64,000 nucleotides of DNA from Imbricaverruca yamaguchii (GCA_034440575.1 JAOTOL010001501.1:829001-893000), one strand, 5' to 3'; counted from the first letter of the stretch, positions 1 through 12,960 are shown. The notes: generated from the sequence alone by a model not told the origin. Numbers and translations: made by a program.

Positions 1-282
1 GGGCTCCAAGTATCGCGTGGGTTCCTATTTACGCTGCCTGCGGCATGGTTCCAAGGATTCTATGTGTTGTTATTCCCACTGGTTACGGTAGGGCTCCAAG
101 TAGCTATTGTGTGTGTGTTGTCGTTGTTACTCTTACCAGTGGCCGCGCAGTACTCTCGCATCGGGAGCGGATTCTATAATTTTGATCGGGATGGGGTGAG
201 GAGGGGGTGTACATCTCTGGATGAGTGTCACTGATTCTGAGAATGAAGTGGGAACGAAGGAAGGCACTAGAGCGTTCTGCAG

Positions 283-933
283 GTGCGCCTTTTCTATTCT
301 GGGGAAAAGGCTAAGAGCACTGTGCTTGAGAGCGTCGGAGTGGTGCCGCATCTGCACGGAAGGAGGCTGATACCTCCAGCTACCTCCCCACCTACTGAGT
401 CCGCCAGCGTCACGCATGAACGCTGCGCTTACACCAGCGGCAACACTCCACCACCAGGGGCCGTAGTGCACGCGTGCGTGCAGTTCCCTAGCCGCCTGGC
501 CGAGAGTGTGGATGATGCGAAGTGGACCGCCAGCGGGCCGCCGGACTGCAGCCCCACTGAGAGGCGGCCACCGTCGGGGCACGGTAGCGCGCCCGGCCAC
601 ACTCCACCACCGGCGAAACGTCACCACCCTCTGAGCCGGACAATGGAGCCGCGGCGACAATCGGTGGCGCTGGCGACTGTGCGCGCCGCGCCGCGACCGC
701 CGCCCATTGTGCGCCGCGGGCGGCCGCCGCCGCGCCAACAATGCCGCGGCATTGTTGGCGCGGCGCCGGCGGCTGTTGCCGGCAGAGCTAATGACGTCAC
801 AGACGGCAGCCGGCCCAGAAAGATTTTGAGCCGATTCAAGTGTACTGGAACTGGTGAGCATGTTCGTCGTGCGCCGGGCTCTCTCGCAAGCACGTTCCCC
901 AGTGTTTGTGACAAAATCGCCCGTAGTCTCTAA
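283..933. promoter_or_regulatory. CpG-rich island, possible promoter
   Basis: The stretch is far richer in GC and CpG than the flanking DNA and contains a TGACGTCA cAMP-response-type octamer at 792-799. Open frames run on both strands, but they look like products of GC richness and match no family I know. One + strand reading from the ATG at 643 reaches a GTGAGC donor-like site near 852, so a first exon is conceivable but unsupported. No downstream exon was found. Confidence 0.4.
728..765. repeat. 38-bp perfect palindrome
   Basis: The sequence is self-complementary without a loop, centred on CCGCGG at 744-749, with 19-nt arms. It sits in the CpG-rich island and could extrude as a cruciform. 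Confidence 0.9.
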
Positions 934-1369
934 GCTCGCGGAAGCATTTTGGAAGTTATGGAAGATAAATATTTTCCAATGACGTAATAATTATGAATAC
1001 TGATTTGGTTTCGAACCACTCTGCATGGCAATCTATTTTGCGTATCCATGGAGTAATTCGCAGTTATGACTATGTATGAACGTATTCAAGTCAGAAGAAC
1101 GACGTTTAATTCGAATGGTGTATGCAAAATTCGTTCGTCCGTTTCAAGTTCAATTGATACATTGTAGGTGTGGACAGGGGGCAGGGGGCCATGTCCCACC
1201 AACTTTTCAAAGTGGGAGGGCCAAAGTGGTAGCTGGCCCTCCCACTTTTGAGACATATAATTTTCCTTTAAAGCAGCATGCACACATTCGAATATTTCAG
1301 AAAAAAATTCCCTGCAATCCATAAATAAGCAAAAGCTGCACACATCACATCGTAGCACTTCCACTCGCA

Positions 1370-1480
1370 CCACTCGGGACATTTCCCAATTCCGCGGCCT
1401 ACGGTGAAACAGTGTGGGCGACGCCATTTAACCGTGCTCGTGCATAAACTGCGTCGAGAACCACCCAATATACAAGCAAA
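1370..1480 (+). mobile_element. SINE-1 family, 5'-truncated copy
   Basis: This matches the 3' body of the complete SINE at 31406-31589: the CATTTCCCAAT block, the CGGTGAAACAGTGTGGGC block and the CATAAA...AACCA tail. The tRNA-like head is missing. Confidence 0.75.
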
Positions 1481-1784
1481 CATCGTAACGCTTCATTTTT
1501 AAATCATGCACCCTTGGACATGACCGTACAACAACGCAACTAATTCAGAAGTTGATGCATTGGAACATATGTATGGATATTCACATCATATATTATGCTG
1601 TGAAAAGACTATAAAGCAGATACTGTGCCACAGTGACGGATCCAAGGGGGGCCATTCCGGCCATGCACCCCCCCCCCCCCAGAAGCGCCTCAATGGGGGG
1701 CATCGTGTCTTTTGCCCACAGAACAGGTGTCCACAGAACAAGATTTACACATTTTACCTTCATGAAGCAAGCGTTTAGGTTTAG

Positions 1785-1822
1785 GTTTGGTTCAGCTTGG
1801 TTAGATTAGGTTAGGTTAGGTT
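1785..1822 (+). repeat. Degenerate TTAGG-type repeat
   Basis: Short imperfect runs of GGTTAGGTTAGG occur here and again at about 26410-26530. TTAGG is the usual arthropod telomere unit. These runs are short and degenerate, so an interstitial repeat is more likely than a telomere. Confidence 0.4.
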
Positions 1823-1999
1823 TTTCTTTTTAGGTGAAAAAATCAAACTTTTTCCTATACATTTTCCAAATACATTTATTTCCTGCAAGAACAGATTAGG
1901 TTTGGCCAGGTTTTGGTCCATTTCTTATTTGCTTTTCGAAATTAAAGCACACAAAAATCCTTTGAACAAATTCTAATATGGAAGGTTAGGTAGTAAATT

Positions 2000-2130
2000 C
2001 ATGCTTGGAGACGGTTTATGAATCCTTGGAATATACCTTTCCAATGCAATGTTTATGAATGTGACTGACACCAATTAAGACCACTCATTTTCGGTGCAAT
2101 TGTTTACTTTTCAGTTTGTGAGCAAAGTAG
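2000..2130 (+). repeat. Dispersed AT-rich repeat family, copy 1
   Basis: This shares ordered blocks (GCAATGTTTATGAATGTG, CCACTCATTTTC, TTACTTTTCAGTTTGTGAGC, AACACCAAAAA-like) with copies at about 33450-33560, 33650-33760, 34040-34130 and 36490-36545. I see no coding sequence or terminal repeats. Confidence 0.6.
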
Positions 2131-2235
2131 CACCAAAAAGAGGCTTTGAGTTTTATAAAAAGCAATGTTTAAAAAAATACCTAACACGCGCCCTGGAGGG
2201 CCTCTGAACTGGAGGGGGATGGGTATGGTACGGGT

Positions 2236-2264
2236 TTCGCCTGGTAACTGGGTTACCAGGCGAA
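2236..2264. repeat. Short perfect hairpin (13-nt arms)
   Basis: The arms TTCGCCTGGTAAC and GTTACCAGGCGAA are separated by 3 nt. It lies in non-coding sequence. Confidence 0.85.
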
Positions 2265-2882
2265 TGGGTACTGAATTACGTGCACTGGAGAGGGCGGGTT
2301 CCGCCCCTAAGATCTCGGCTCCGATTAAAGTTGAAGCAGCGAAATTCGCAGGGTGGATGGGTACGGTAGTGCACTTTATTGTATGCAATTTGCATAGCCT
2401 CAAGTCAATACCTTCAAGGTTAAGTTATATCAAAACATCAAAATATTCTGGTGTTGCGTTGATTGGCTTGTCATTCTTATGGTTCGCTGTGATTGTGTGT
2501 ATGTGTGTTTAAATGCTCCACAATATTACATGGTCATGTATTATATATGGCCATGGTTCTAGCTGCCATACACTTCAACATTTACGTGTATTTTGAGTAC
2601 TAAAGCATAAAGACTGCTGCCACGATACATACATTTGGTGACTGTAGTATGGAATATAACGTACAAATTTCCACATTTCAATGGATTTTCAGTTTGGCAT
2701 AGCACACAGATATCCAACCTTTTCAGTGAGATGCCTGGGCATTATCGGTACTGGCATCCAACAAAGCAAAATACTTATTACCGTAACTTATTATGGATAC
2801 AATAATGAAGTCCGCACCATATTACATCAACTTCAAGTGCGAGAACGCCTCTCAGAATCTCAGAATCCCGATATGATTAGGC

Positions 2883-2988
2883 GCTCGTGATGTGATCTAA
2901 AAAGGTCACATGAGGAGTGACTCGAAGAGATGATGTGACAGGTGACGAGTGATGCTTGTCATGTGACCTGACAAGGCACATCACGAGC
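2883..2988. repeat. 106-bp inverted repeat, MITE-like
   Basis: The outer arms GCTCGTGATGTG and CACATCACGAGC are exact. Further inside, AGGTCACATGA and TCATGTGACCT also pair. It resembles a tiny foldback element; I found no clear target duplication. Confidence 0.6.
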
Positions 2989-3469
2989 ATGGCAACTGAC
3001 CCGAGTGGATCTTTAGCTGGGTATCTGCCTAGTGGCATTGACAGCACGTTATACATGTAATTCAAATTATGTCTTTCAACGTAAATGATTCGGTCACGTG
3101 GTGGGCTCATGGAATATGCAATAATCTCTGCTTAGCAAAGACTGATCCAAGAATCTATTGAATGAAGACATTCGACTGAAAGTGCTAGAACACCAATTTA
3201 CAACGGAGACTATTATCGAGGCCTTCCATCGTCCAGTGGTGTGTGCGGCCAGACTGAGATTTAAGAACCCCAAAGATAATGGGATGAATTTTGGCCGATT
3301 GCAGGGTGTATAATTCTGAACACTACTTATGGTGCAAGCAGCTAAATTCGTATAATAGAGTAGCTTTTGTGCGATGTACTCCATAGACGTCATTGTTAAG
3401 CTACAAAATAATTAGGGCATGCACAGTGGCGTACCGAAGGGGGAGGCATTGGAACAGTCTCCTACCCCT

Positions 3470-6290
3470 CAGAGGTTGTGGGCCCCAAATATTCGCGCCG
3501 GTGTTCCGGAAAATAATGACGAGCTCCCTAAAAATCCTGTTGGTGTCTACAACAATCGCACCGCAGCCCATAAAAATATTATTTGGAGCCACAAAATGTC
3601 GCGCAGAGACTCCTGAAAGTGATGCTAGGGCACCAAAAATCCCACCAAGGCCACTGGAAATCACATTGATGCCCTAAGCATCGTTTCGAGACCCACAAAT
3701 GACGCTGAGGACTTCAAAACATGGGGCCGCACTCCTGAAAATACCGCTGGGCTCCCAAAAAGTATCGCTGGGATACCGAAAAGTTGCGCCCGGGCCCCCG
3801 AAAATCACGCTAAGCGCTTAAAAGGTCGGGCCGTGCTCTGGAAATCACGCTGGGTGCCAAAAAGACTGACCGGGCTGTCCAAATCACGTTTGGTCTCAAA
3901 AGGTCGGGTCGGGATCCTTGATTATCACAGTGTGGCTCACAAAAAGTCGGACCGGGCCCCCTGAAAATCACGCTGGGGACACAACAAAGGTCGTACCGTG
4001 GTCCTTGAAAACCACCATGGGAGCTGCAAGAAAACTGGCTTGCTCCCTGAAAATCCTACTGGGAGCCTCAAAAGTGTCCGCCTGGGCCACGAAAATCATG
4101 CTGGAGGTTGAAAATGTCGTGTCTAGACTTTTAAAAATCACACCGGAACCCCAAAGGATTGGCCGCACCCGGAAATCACGCTAGACTTGAAGGTGTCAAA
4201 AAGTCGCGCACGGTACGATGAAAATCACTCTAGGGGCTCGACAGGTCGCACCGGCATACCAACAATCTCATGGGGAACACCTACTAAATGAAGTCGGGGC
4301 AACGAAAATGAAACAGTCCGGATATTGATAATAATTCTGGTGTCCCAAGAAGTGCCCCAAAAGAAACAAAAACGTGTTGGGTCCCCAAAGACGTGTCGAG
4401 GCCATAAACCTCTCGATAGGCATCCTAATTAATGACGACAGAGTCTAAAAATCGCACTTGGACCCAAAAACGTCGCATCGCTGCAATAGGAAATCACACT
4501 AGGGCCCAAAAAGTCGCGCGAGAGCCCCGTAATTCGTAGCTGGCTTTCCAAAATTAAATTCCTACCTGCCATGTAACTTTGCTGACACAATAATTGCACC
4601 AGACCCCAAAAACGCATTGGGGCCTGAAAAAGAAACGCTTTGAAGCAATGAAAAATGCACAGGAGCTCGAGGAATCGTAACGGGGCCCAAAAATATCACG
4701 CAAGAGGCCTACAAAAATAGAAGTCGATACCAAAAATGAGAAAGGGGCTCCATCGAGAAGACCCGAACACGGGAAAATTCAGGACAGGTCCCGAAGGAAA
4801 GTTCTCATAAGGGCCATTCTACTCTGAAGGGTGTTATTGGCTAAAAAGAAATTCGTTGAGCAGCCATCGTGGCAAACCAAGGAGGCGAATTCCCCCTCCA
4901 TCCTGAAGACATGGACTTACAAAAACCCAAGAGTTGCTCCGGGGAAAAATGGTTCTGAGATCCCATAAATTCGCATCGGGCCCACATAATTAGGAATTAA
5001 AAATAAATTCAGCGGGCACTAAAAACTTGCGCCGGAACAGAAAATTTGCGTCGGGGAACGCCAAAAATCGCACTGGAGCACAGATAAGTACATGCCCAGC
5101 ACACTACCGCCGAAATCCCCAAATATCGCGATTGGGACCCAAAATTCCTGTCGGAAGTCTCATAAGTTCTGGTCATGGCATGAAAAATTCCCCTCAGGCA
5201 TCGCTAAAATTAGCATCGATGGCCCCAAATAAGCACAGCGTGACCCCAAAGTCGCATCACAAAGCGATAAGTATCAAGTCGGAGCTCTCCGAAATGAAGA
5301 GAGATTTGGCAAATTAAATACGAAGCCAAATACGAAAACTAAGTACGAGCCGAGAAAATCACTCCTTTGCACAAACATACCACCAGATACCTCAACGAAT
5401 AGCATACCGGTCACCGAAAAACGTATCTGAGCTCCAAAAATCGCAGCGGGACGTTACAAACCGCCGGAAGCCTGAAAAAAAATCGGGTGGTGGCTCGGAC
5501 TTTACATACTTCAGAAGTCACCAAAAAGTACGTCGAGCACATAAAACTTGCGTCGGATCTACCCGAAACCACGCGCCTGGACCGGAAAGGTCGGGACGGG
5601 ATAACGGGAAATTATATAGGAGTCCCCAGTATCATGCTGGGGTCCCCCAAATGTGAGTGAGGAACCCAAAATAAGCACAGCGGGACCCTAAAAGCACAAC
5701 TGAAGGACAAAAATGCACTGGGTCCTCCAAAGCGTACCGAGTTTGACAAAAAGTGGCAAGACCTTAAAGCATGAGTTGCAGCTCAAAGTAGCTACACCGG
5801 CAGCTAAAAAAGAAACACACCCGGTCCCTCCAAGCACACCGGGGCTTTGAGACCACACGGGAGCCTGAAAAAAAACAGGCCGAGGCCCTAGCAACTCGAC
5901 ATTGTCTTAGAAAAGGAACAAAAGGGCCGGGCACTAAATAAACACTTCGGGATCTGCGAAAGCGCGCTGATACATACAAAAGTATCGTCGGTGCAAAAAT
6001 AAGCAATAAAACTTCATTTTTAAAGAGCCCAGGGTCACACAAAAATGTACTGGGTCCCTAACAATAATTGGCTACAGCCACAAATCGCATCCATAGGCAA
6101 AGAAAAACGGAATGGTCCAAAAAAGAACACCTAATCTCCGTTCGGTGGCCAATCTGGGAATGTATCTAATCAAATAGATGTGCATCAAAGTTCAGCGGAT
6201 ATCTGGATTTCATAGTCAATAGAAAACGTGGGAAGAAGAGAACTAACAATCAAATAGCATTCAGAATGGGACCTTGTGGCTGTTAAGTCT
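3470..6290 (+). repeat. Degenerate repeat family, long copy
   Basis: Roughly 2.7 kb built from diverged units of about 25-35 bp of the type GGGCCCCAAAAATCGCGCTGG. Stops are frequent and no real frame is present. The last 500 bp (about 5735-6240) align in order with 27360-27850, including the GTGGGAAGAAGA block near the end. This is therefore a dispersed element family and not a purely local satellite. A related stretch in inverse orientation lies at about 14390-14770. Confidence 0.65.
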
Positions 6291-6299
6291 GAACACGTT

Positions 6300-7415
6300 A
6301 TGACTTTATGAGGTTCTGTGTGTTGTCACCTATCAGCTATTTTGCACCGAATTGTTGGTCCCCAAAATAAGCGCTTACATTCTGTTTCAGCCGGGTGTCA
6401 CACGATGTAGTTGTACCATTTCGTTTGAAGTGGCAGATATTCTAAAGTGCACGATATGTACTACCGAGGTGACTAAGGTGGCTGATCACTTATGTGTTGG
6501 AGTCAAGCCCTGGTATGGTGTTCGCACCATACCATGCATTTATATGCATTGCATTTTGTTTTGCCCCAGTCTGTCAGCCTGCCAATATTGGTCTGCCACA
6601 CACCGGATCAAATAATTTTCAATCAGCGTTCACCCTTCCTTCCTGTTTCTGAGCCTCCCCAGCACCAATCATGATACTTATTTTGCCATGGGCCAGTAAG
6701 TAAGCTACGTTCTTGCTTGTTCTTTCTCCTCACCAACTTCGGTGAACATTTACAACGGAACAACGGGAGGCATCTTAAAGACGTATAGTACTATATCATA
6801 GAAACTAGGGCACACCACATGCCCATTAGTGAGGCTGTAATGGGCTTTCCCCCACCTCCCCCACACACACCTATGTATATAGCGGAAGTTGAAAACATTT
6901 AGTTTGAACAGTAATACAAAATGGTTTCACTCGCGCCAGGAAGATAAACATATTATTACACAAGAATCAATCGGCCGTGAAAAGAGTTCCAAGCACAGCG
7001 AGAAATGTGAATCTGAAACTACTTATGCTGCAATGATCATTCTTTTTACGACCACATGTTGCTGTTAGTCATAGGCGCGCCCAGGACACTGCCCCCCCCC
7101 CCCACTTAGCGGTGAATGTTGTGTGTTCGCCATTACAATTATCGGATTATCTGTCCAAAAGTGCTCAACCACGGTACTTTGCGAAATTCCTCGGTGCGCC
7201 GTTGCTATTGGCCCGGGCCCACCCACTTTTTGAGACGTTCCTACTCTTATGGACAAGGTCATCCGATGTCAAGCCATTAGCTTGGCTCCACACTTTGGAC
7301 AGTGACGTGACGAGAATGTTCGAAGGTGGACATTTTACACCCAACACTAAGTGCAATGATAAATTTCACGTTGTTTCTGAGTCTCATCCCTCCACCCCTC
7401 GCGATGGCAACATCT
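6300..7415. other. No recognisable gene
   Basis: Mixed-composition DNA with a poly-C run near 7090. Only short frames are present; I recognise no protein, RNA or mobile element. Confidence 0.5.
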
Positions 7416-8067
7416 ATTGGTCAAGGTCACCATAGCATGAGGTCTGATGAGAAAGTTTTATCTGAAGCCAAAGCAAGCCGTTTTCTTACGTTAAATAATG
7501 ACCACCATCTAGACTTGTGCTCAACTCGATTTTTTTTCATCGACTCACATGTCACTCACAGATCTTCAGATCTGATTCGACTTGCGACTCAAATGGACTG
7601 ACAGAAATTTGAGTTGATTTAAATCCGACTCAGTGGTATCAGACTCATGAGCCATATGGTTCAGTGTGCATTGCCCACACATGATATTTGAATGATTGTC
7701 TCATGATTCGACTAATTTTTTAAGAAAGATGTGATTCAACTCAACTTCAACATTCAATTCAACACGATTCAATTCGCGACTCACCCAAAACCAATTGATT
7801 CATAAGTCGATTCTCGATTCAACTCGAATCGAGCACACGTCTGCCACAATCCATGACAACCTAATCCATGAATATCTAGTAATGTTACGGAACTCACGCA
7901 TTCCAAGGGTGACGTCACTTCAAGATATTAGGACAATGTTTTATGCAGTACCAGTGATTATGCATGGTAATAAAGCTGTACGAAAATGAAAATGATGCAT
8001 TTTTGGTGTTGCAAAGCTAATATACTAATATACTAATATATACTAATATACTAATATACTAATATAT

Positions 8068-8119
8068 TAATATACTACCCTAACACAATGCATTGGCATT
8101 GTGTTAGGGTAGTATATTA
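8068..8119. repeat. Snap-back palindrome (24-nt arms)
   Basis: Perfect 24-nt arms flank a 4-nt loop. The right-hand arm of the giant inverted repeat (about 10815-10860) reads straight through this position without the inverted copy, so the upstream arm is an added inverted duplication. It is preceded by an (AATATACT)n run at 8010-8066. Confidence 0.9.
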
Positions 8120-8634
8120 AGACATATGAAGGTTTTACACCAATATACTGTCACTTGTACTCAGATTATGTAAGACCCGTGGAACCTATCCATACAAGCA
8201 ATATATCCGGCCTTCGTTGACCTGTGTGGTCATAGATGGTCTTATTTAATCGAATTTGCAGGCTTCGGCCTTCGACCACTTTCCTCTCAAAAAAATCATA
8301 GGCATATAGTTATACCCACGGTTTGTTCAACGCAACTCTCATAGAATTTAAAAAAAAAAACATAATTTACGCTGAAAAGTTGCCTTTCAAAGTGTTTATA
8401 AATAGCCACAGTTCACCTTCTGAGGTCAAATAGGCACTGTTGTGTCCGCTAGGAAGCAGGCTACAGGCTGGAATATGATTGAACGCTGCATTATCGATGC
8501 CTTCAGAATATTTTACCACAAGCACATATCATGCGGAATTATAACTAACGCGTTATCTCTGAACTGAAGTGGCCAGCTGAGGTTTCCGGTCAGCTTATTC
8601 TAGACCCGTACACTTCGTGTCAGCAATGGGATGC

Positions 8635-8925
8635 CATCGTGTCGGCACCGGTTCACATCGTGTCAGCGAGAGTACACTATCGCGTCAGCAATAGTACACC
8701 ATCGTGTCAGCGGCAGTGCACCGTCGTGTCAGAAACGGCACACCATCGTGTCAGCAATAGTACACCATTGTGTCAGCAGCAGTACACCATCGTGTCAGCA
8801 ATAGTACACCATCGTGTCAGCAATAGTACATCATCGTGTGAGCTATAGTACACCATCGTGTCAGCAATAGTACACCATTGTGTCAGCAGCAGTACACCAT
8901 CGTATCAGTAACAGCATACAATTGT
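8635..8925 (+). repeat. 22-bp minisatellite
   Basis: About 13 tandem units of CGTGTCAGCAATAGTACACC plus 2 nt, with some variation. A shorter reverse-complement array of about 5 units lies at 10186-10330 in the opposite arm. Confidence 0.85.
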
Positions 8926-8929
8926 GGTA

Positions 8930-10180
8930 GGAAGGATTTTGCTGCACGACAATTTTCCATCCTCATTAAAGTGCCTCTCGCTTTAAAACACCAGCTGGTC
9001 GTCCTCCTCCGCCCCCCCTCCACATTTGCGCAGTGGATAATACTGAATGTCGAAATACTGGTGGTGAAATGCTGAGTACCACCGAGGTTTAATCTTAAGC
9101 TCCATCTTATGAGGACCGAAACCCAGAACCTGGCTCACAACACAATGGTTTATCATACGATGAGGGTACAAAAGAATGTCAACAGAACGGGACCATTCAA
9201 CCAGGGGTCAAAAAGTCACCGATCTGCCGACGTCGTCGGAGACCACACACGCTAAGGTTAAGCTGATATGAGAGACCAACAGCGAAGACTAACACACGCA
9301 AAAACCAAGAAGTCAAGGTTCGCGACGTGGTTTTATGTTGCTTCCATTCGTCGGATTGTTATATTTTAAAAAGTGGCACCTCTTCTGGTCTCTGTCCGAT
9401 CAATATCCGCAGACTGCAGCCCCTGAAGGCAGCCTCGACGTAGGTGTGCTTCTAACGTGAAAAACTGCCTTTGAAATATTAATATAGTACATCTTAACAA
9501 TCTAGCATATATTTATAATATACCAGATTTACGCTACCAAAAAAAAAACAGATATCCACGGCGATCACCGCGGCCCGTCGGCGTTTCTCGGTGGTCGCAA
9601 GGAGACCACCCGTGCTAAGTCAATGGGCTCAAAAACAGGCGAAAATCACCGACAAATGGTCGCAGGCTGGTCGGCGCGCCGGGTCTTGGTAGGAACTAGC
9701 AACAGGAAGTAGTCGGGACAGGGCGGCTGAGTTGGGAAAGAAGAGATTCAGATTTCGAATGATGCGAGCAGGGAATCGCTGAACCGGACATTTGTGGAAC
9801 GAACAGAAGTGGTTGCCTAATTGTTAGTGAATGGGTACGATCGGAGTGGGAAACTGTTTTTCTCGAGCTTTGATGATTTCATCTGTAGAGATAGGTACCT
9901 AAAGGTGGCAAAAGCCTGTGCCAGTACTGAAATTTAAATGGTTTGATGCGTCCGTTCAACTCGGAACGCGCCGTAGATAACCGGGCGATATGCATGTTGA
10001 TTTTGGTGAACATCAAGTCAAACAGTTGGGCTAAATTTTTGTCAATTCAAATTCATTGAGATCAGCTCTAGCATGAGGAATGATCCAAGAAAGAGGCATT
10101 ACCTGTCGTCCGTTCCCTCCAGGCATTACCTAAAATTTGGTGGATTGGGGGGGGGCGGAAATAACCATCCACCCCAATCC
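8930..10180. other. Spacer of giant inverted repeat
   Basis: I recognise no gene or transposon protein in this spacer. Confidence 0.5.
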
Positions 10181-11465
10181 CCAGCTGCTGACACGGTGGT
10201 GTACTGCTGCTGACACAATGGTGTACTGTTGCTGACACAATGGTGTACTGCTACTGACACAATGGTGTACTGCTGCTGACACAATATGAACTGGTGTCGA
10301 CACGATGGCATCCCATTGCTGACACGAAGTGTACGGGTCTAGAATAAGCTGACCGGAAACCTCAGCTGGCCACTTCAGTTCAGGGATAAGGCGTTAGTTA
10401 TAATTCCGCATGATCTGTGCATGCAGTAAAATATTCTGAAGGCATCGATGATGGAGTGTTCAATCATATTCCAGCCTGTAGGCTGCTTCCAGCGGACACA
10501 ACAGTGCCCGTTTGACCTCAGAAGGTGAACTGTGGCTATTTATAAACACTTTGAAGGGAACTTTTCAGCATAAATTAGGTTTTTTTTATTCTATGAGAGT
10601 TGCGTTGAACAAACCGTGGGTATAACTATATACCTATGAATTTTGTTTAGAGGAAAGTGGTCGAAGGCCGAAGCCTGCAAATTCTATTAAATATGACCAT
10701 CTATGACCACACAGGTCAACGAAGGCCGGATATATTGCTTGTATGGATAGGTTCCACGGGTCTTACATAATCTGAGTACAAGTGACAGTATATTTGTGTA
10801 AAACCTTCATATGTCTTCATATACTACCCTAACACAATGCATTGTAGCTTTGCAACACCAAAAGTGCATCATTTTACTTTTCTTACAGCTTTATTACCGT
10901 CCATAATCACTGGTACTGCATAAAACATTGTCCTGATATCTTGACGTGACGTCACCCTTGGAATGCGTGAGTTCCGTAACATTACTAGATATTCATGGAT
11001 TAGGTTGTCATGGATTGTGGCAGACGTGTGCTCGATTCGAGTTGAATCGAGAATCGACTTATGAATCAATTTGTTTTGGGTGAGTCGCGAATTGAATCGT
11101 GTTGAATTGAATGTTGAAGTTGAGTTTAATCACATCTTTCTTTTAAAAAAATTGTCGAATCATGAGACAATCATTCAAATATTATGTGTTGGCAATGCAC
11201 ACTGAATCATATGGCTCATGAGTCTGATACCATTGAGTCGGATCTGAATCAACTCAAATTTCCGTCAGTCTATTTGAGTCGCAAGTCGAATCAGATCTCA
11301 AGATCTATGAGTCACATGTGAGTCGATTAAAAACAAATCGAGTCGAGCACAAGTCTAGATGGTGGTCATTATTTAACGTGAGAAAATGGCTTACTTTGGC
11401 TTCAGATAAAACTTCCTCATCAGACCTCATGATATGGTGACCTTGACCAATTAGTGGGTACATAC

Positions 11466-11724
11466 CTGTGCCCCTCATCAAGCAAGACCACTGGCCACTT
11501 GTCCCCAGCTGGCTCTCTGATGGATATACATTCTTGGCGCCACAATCACCATGCTGCTTTTTTGTGTGCCGATAAATACTTTGTTCAGAGCCTGCCCATG
11601 TGCACCCATCACACCCACACTTGCACACCTTTCTCATGCTCTTTTTTGCTGGCTTGTCACCATCACCATCATCAACCCTCTGCTCTTCTTCTGCAATTCC
11701 AAAGCCAAACCTTGTTTGCTTCAT
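11466..11724 (-). CDS. Candidate exon with a C2H2-like finger
   Basis: Reading on the - strand, an open frame of about 86 residues begins with Met. It holds an acidic, Lys-rich stretch, then CDGC...H....H in C2H2 spacing (C-x2-C-x11-H-x4-H). It ends at a strong donor, CACAG|GTATGT, with the exon border at 11466. The outer end of the giant inverted repeat begins 14 bp past the donor, so that structure would sit at the very start of the intron. I do not recognise the family. It could be a host zinc-finger exon or a transposon-borne one; no partner exon was identified. Confidence 0.35.
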
Positions 11725-12535
11725 TCAGTAACAATTAGGCCACAATGTGAATAAACTCACGCAAGATGTAAGGTGGAGCAAATAACGAAAACTGGAGCCC
11801 ATACCTTCCAGGAGAGGCAGGGGGAGGGCAGGACAATGTCAATAAAGGCATGACTTTTTTTGGTGGAAAACAAATGGTAACCATTGACATTTTAACCTCC
11901 AAGGGCCACTCATTTGACGTCTTATGATTACATATGAGACAAATTTTAAAATTTTGAAAACACCACAACTGTGATGCATGAATAGCTTTACTTTGTATTT
12001 TGTCACATTTATCAAACATTTTGACCCCGTCCTAGACAACCCTCGCTGACGGAATGGATAAGCGCGTGCAGAGCTGCTGAGTAGAGACGCGCTGGCTGCG
12101 CCACTGTGGAGTACGTTCCTCTGGCGCAGCACAACTACAGCTTCCTCTTCTGTAAGCCTCGCTTTGGTAAGTAACTTAGGTAATAAGGGAGGAACAGGAA
12201 CTTGACATGGCGTTCCATCTCAAGGACGAAGTTTTATGAGGGGCAATGACTGCGTGATGTACAAGGGCATTGGAACTGTCCCAGAGTTGCGAATGGGGAC
12301 AAGAGCCATGTTGTAGTCAACTCTTTCTATGTGGCGTTCACATTCTCAATCCTTAACTCGTCCAAAGAATGGAAGGCTACCTCCTCGGATTGCAGGCAAA
12401 AAAGTCGAAAAATAAGAAGTCCAAGGCAACAGATAAAATATAAAATATGCAGAAGAGATAAAAGTACACGGGGCAAAAGTAAAAGCAATGCAAGTCGAAC
12501 AGTTGAAAAGCCAGGACAAAAGGTTGAAGGCAGAA
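11725..12535. other. No recognisable gene
   Basis: Only short frames are present. I see no family match, repeat array or RNA gene. Confidence 0.4.
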
Positions 12536-12539
12536 TAGT

Positions 12540-12960
12540 CGAAGGGATGAAAGTTTAATGGAATCAAATCAAATCAAAATCAAAACGTCAAGGGTGTACT
12601 AGTCGAAACAATGAAAGTCGAATGGACAAAAATTCACAAGGACGAAAGGCCACGAGAAGAGTCAAAGGGATGTAAGTGGAATTGAAAAAGTCAAATGGAC
12701 TAAAAGTCAAAAGCATGCAACTCAAAACAATAAACAACACCTTGATGTCAAAAAGGGTAAAACGTCGAATGGATTATATTTAGAAAATACCAAAGTTGAA
12801 TTGTGAAGGATCTAAAACGCCCTAAAAGTTTAAATGACAAAAGTGGAATAGATAAAGGTTCCAAGAAGTCGAGTCAAGTCGAAGGGATAAAAGTCGAAGA
12901 AGTCGAAAGGATAAAAGTTGAAGGGGTAAAAGTTGAATGGGAAAAGGAAATGGAGCCGGA
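12540..12960 (+). repeat. Degenerate 16-18-bp minisatellite
   Basis: Variants of AAAAGTCGAAGGGAT recur about every 16-18 bp. The array grades into GGAACCGG-type purine-rich DNA up to about 13460. Long frames on the - strand here reflect low complexity and are not genes. Confidence 0.7.

Larger units (their letters stand above)
7416..11451. mobile_element. Giant inverted repeat (foldback structure)
   Basis: The left arm at 7416-8900 is the close reverse complement of 10185-11451; blocks of tens of bases are identical. The arms enclose a roughly 1.3-kb unrelated spacer. Both arms end toward the spacer in a 22-bp minisatellite. Homology stops sharply after the ATTGGTCAAGGTCACCA block at both outer ends. 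No transposase is visible. It may be a foldback transposon or a recent inverted duplication. The left arm carries extra tandem and palindromic sequence at 8010-8095 that is absent on the right. Confidence 0.8.
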
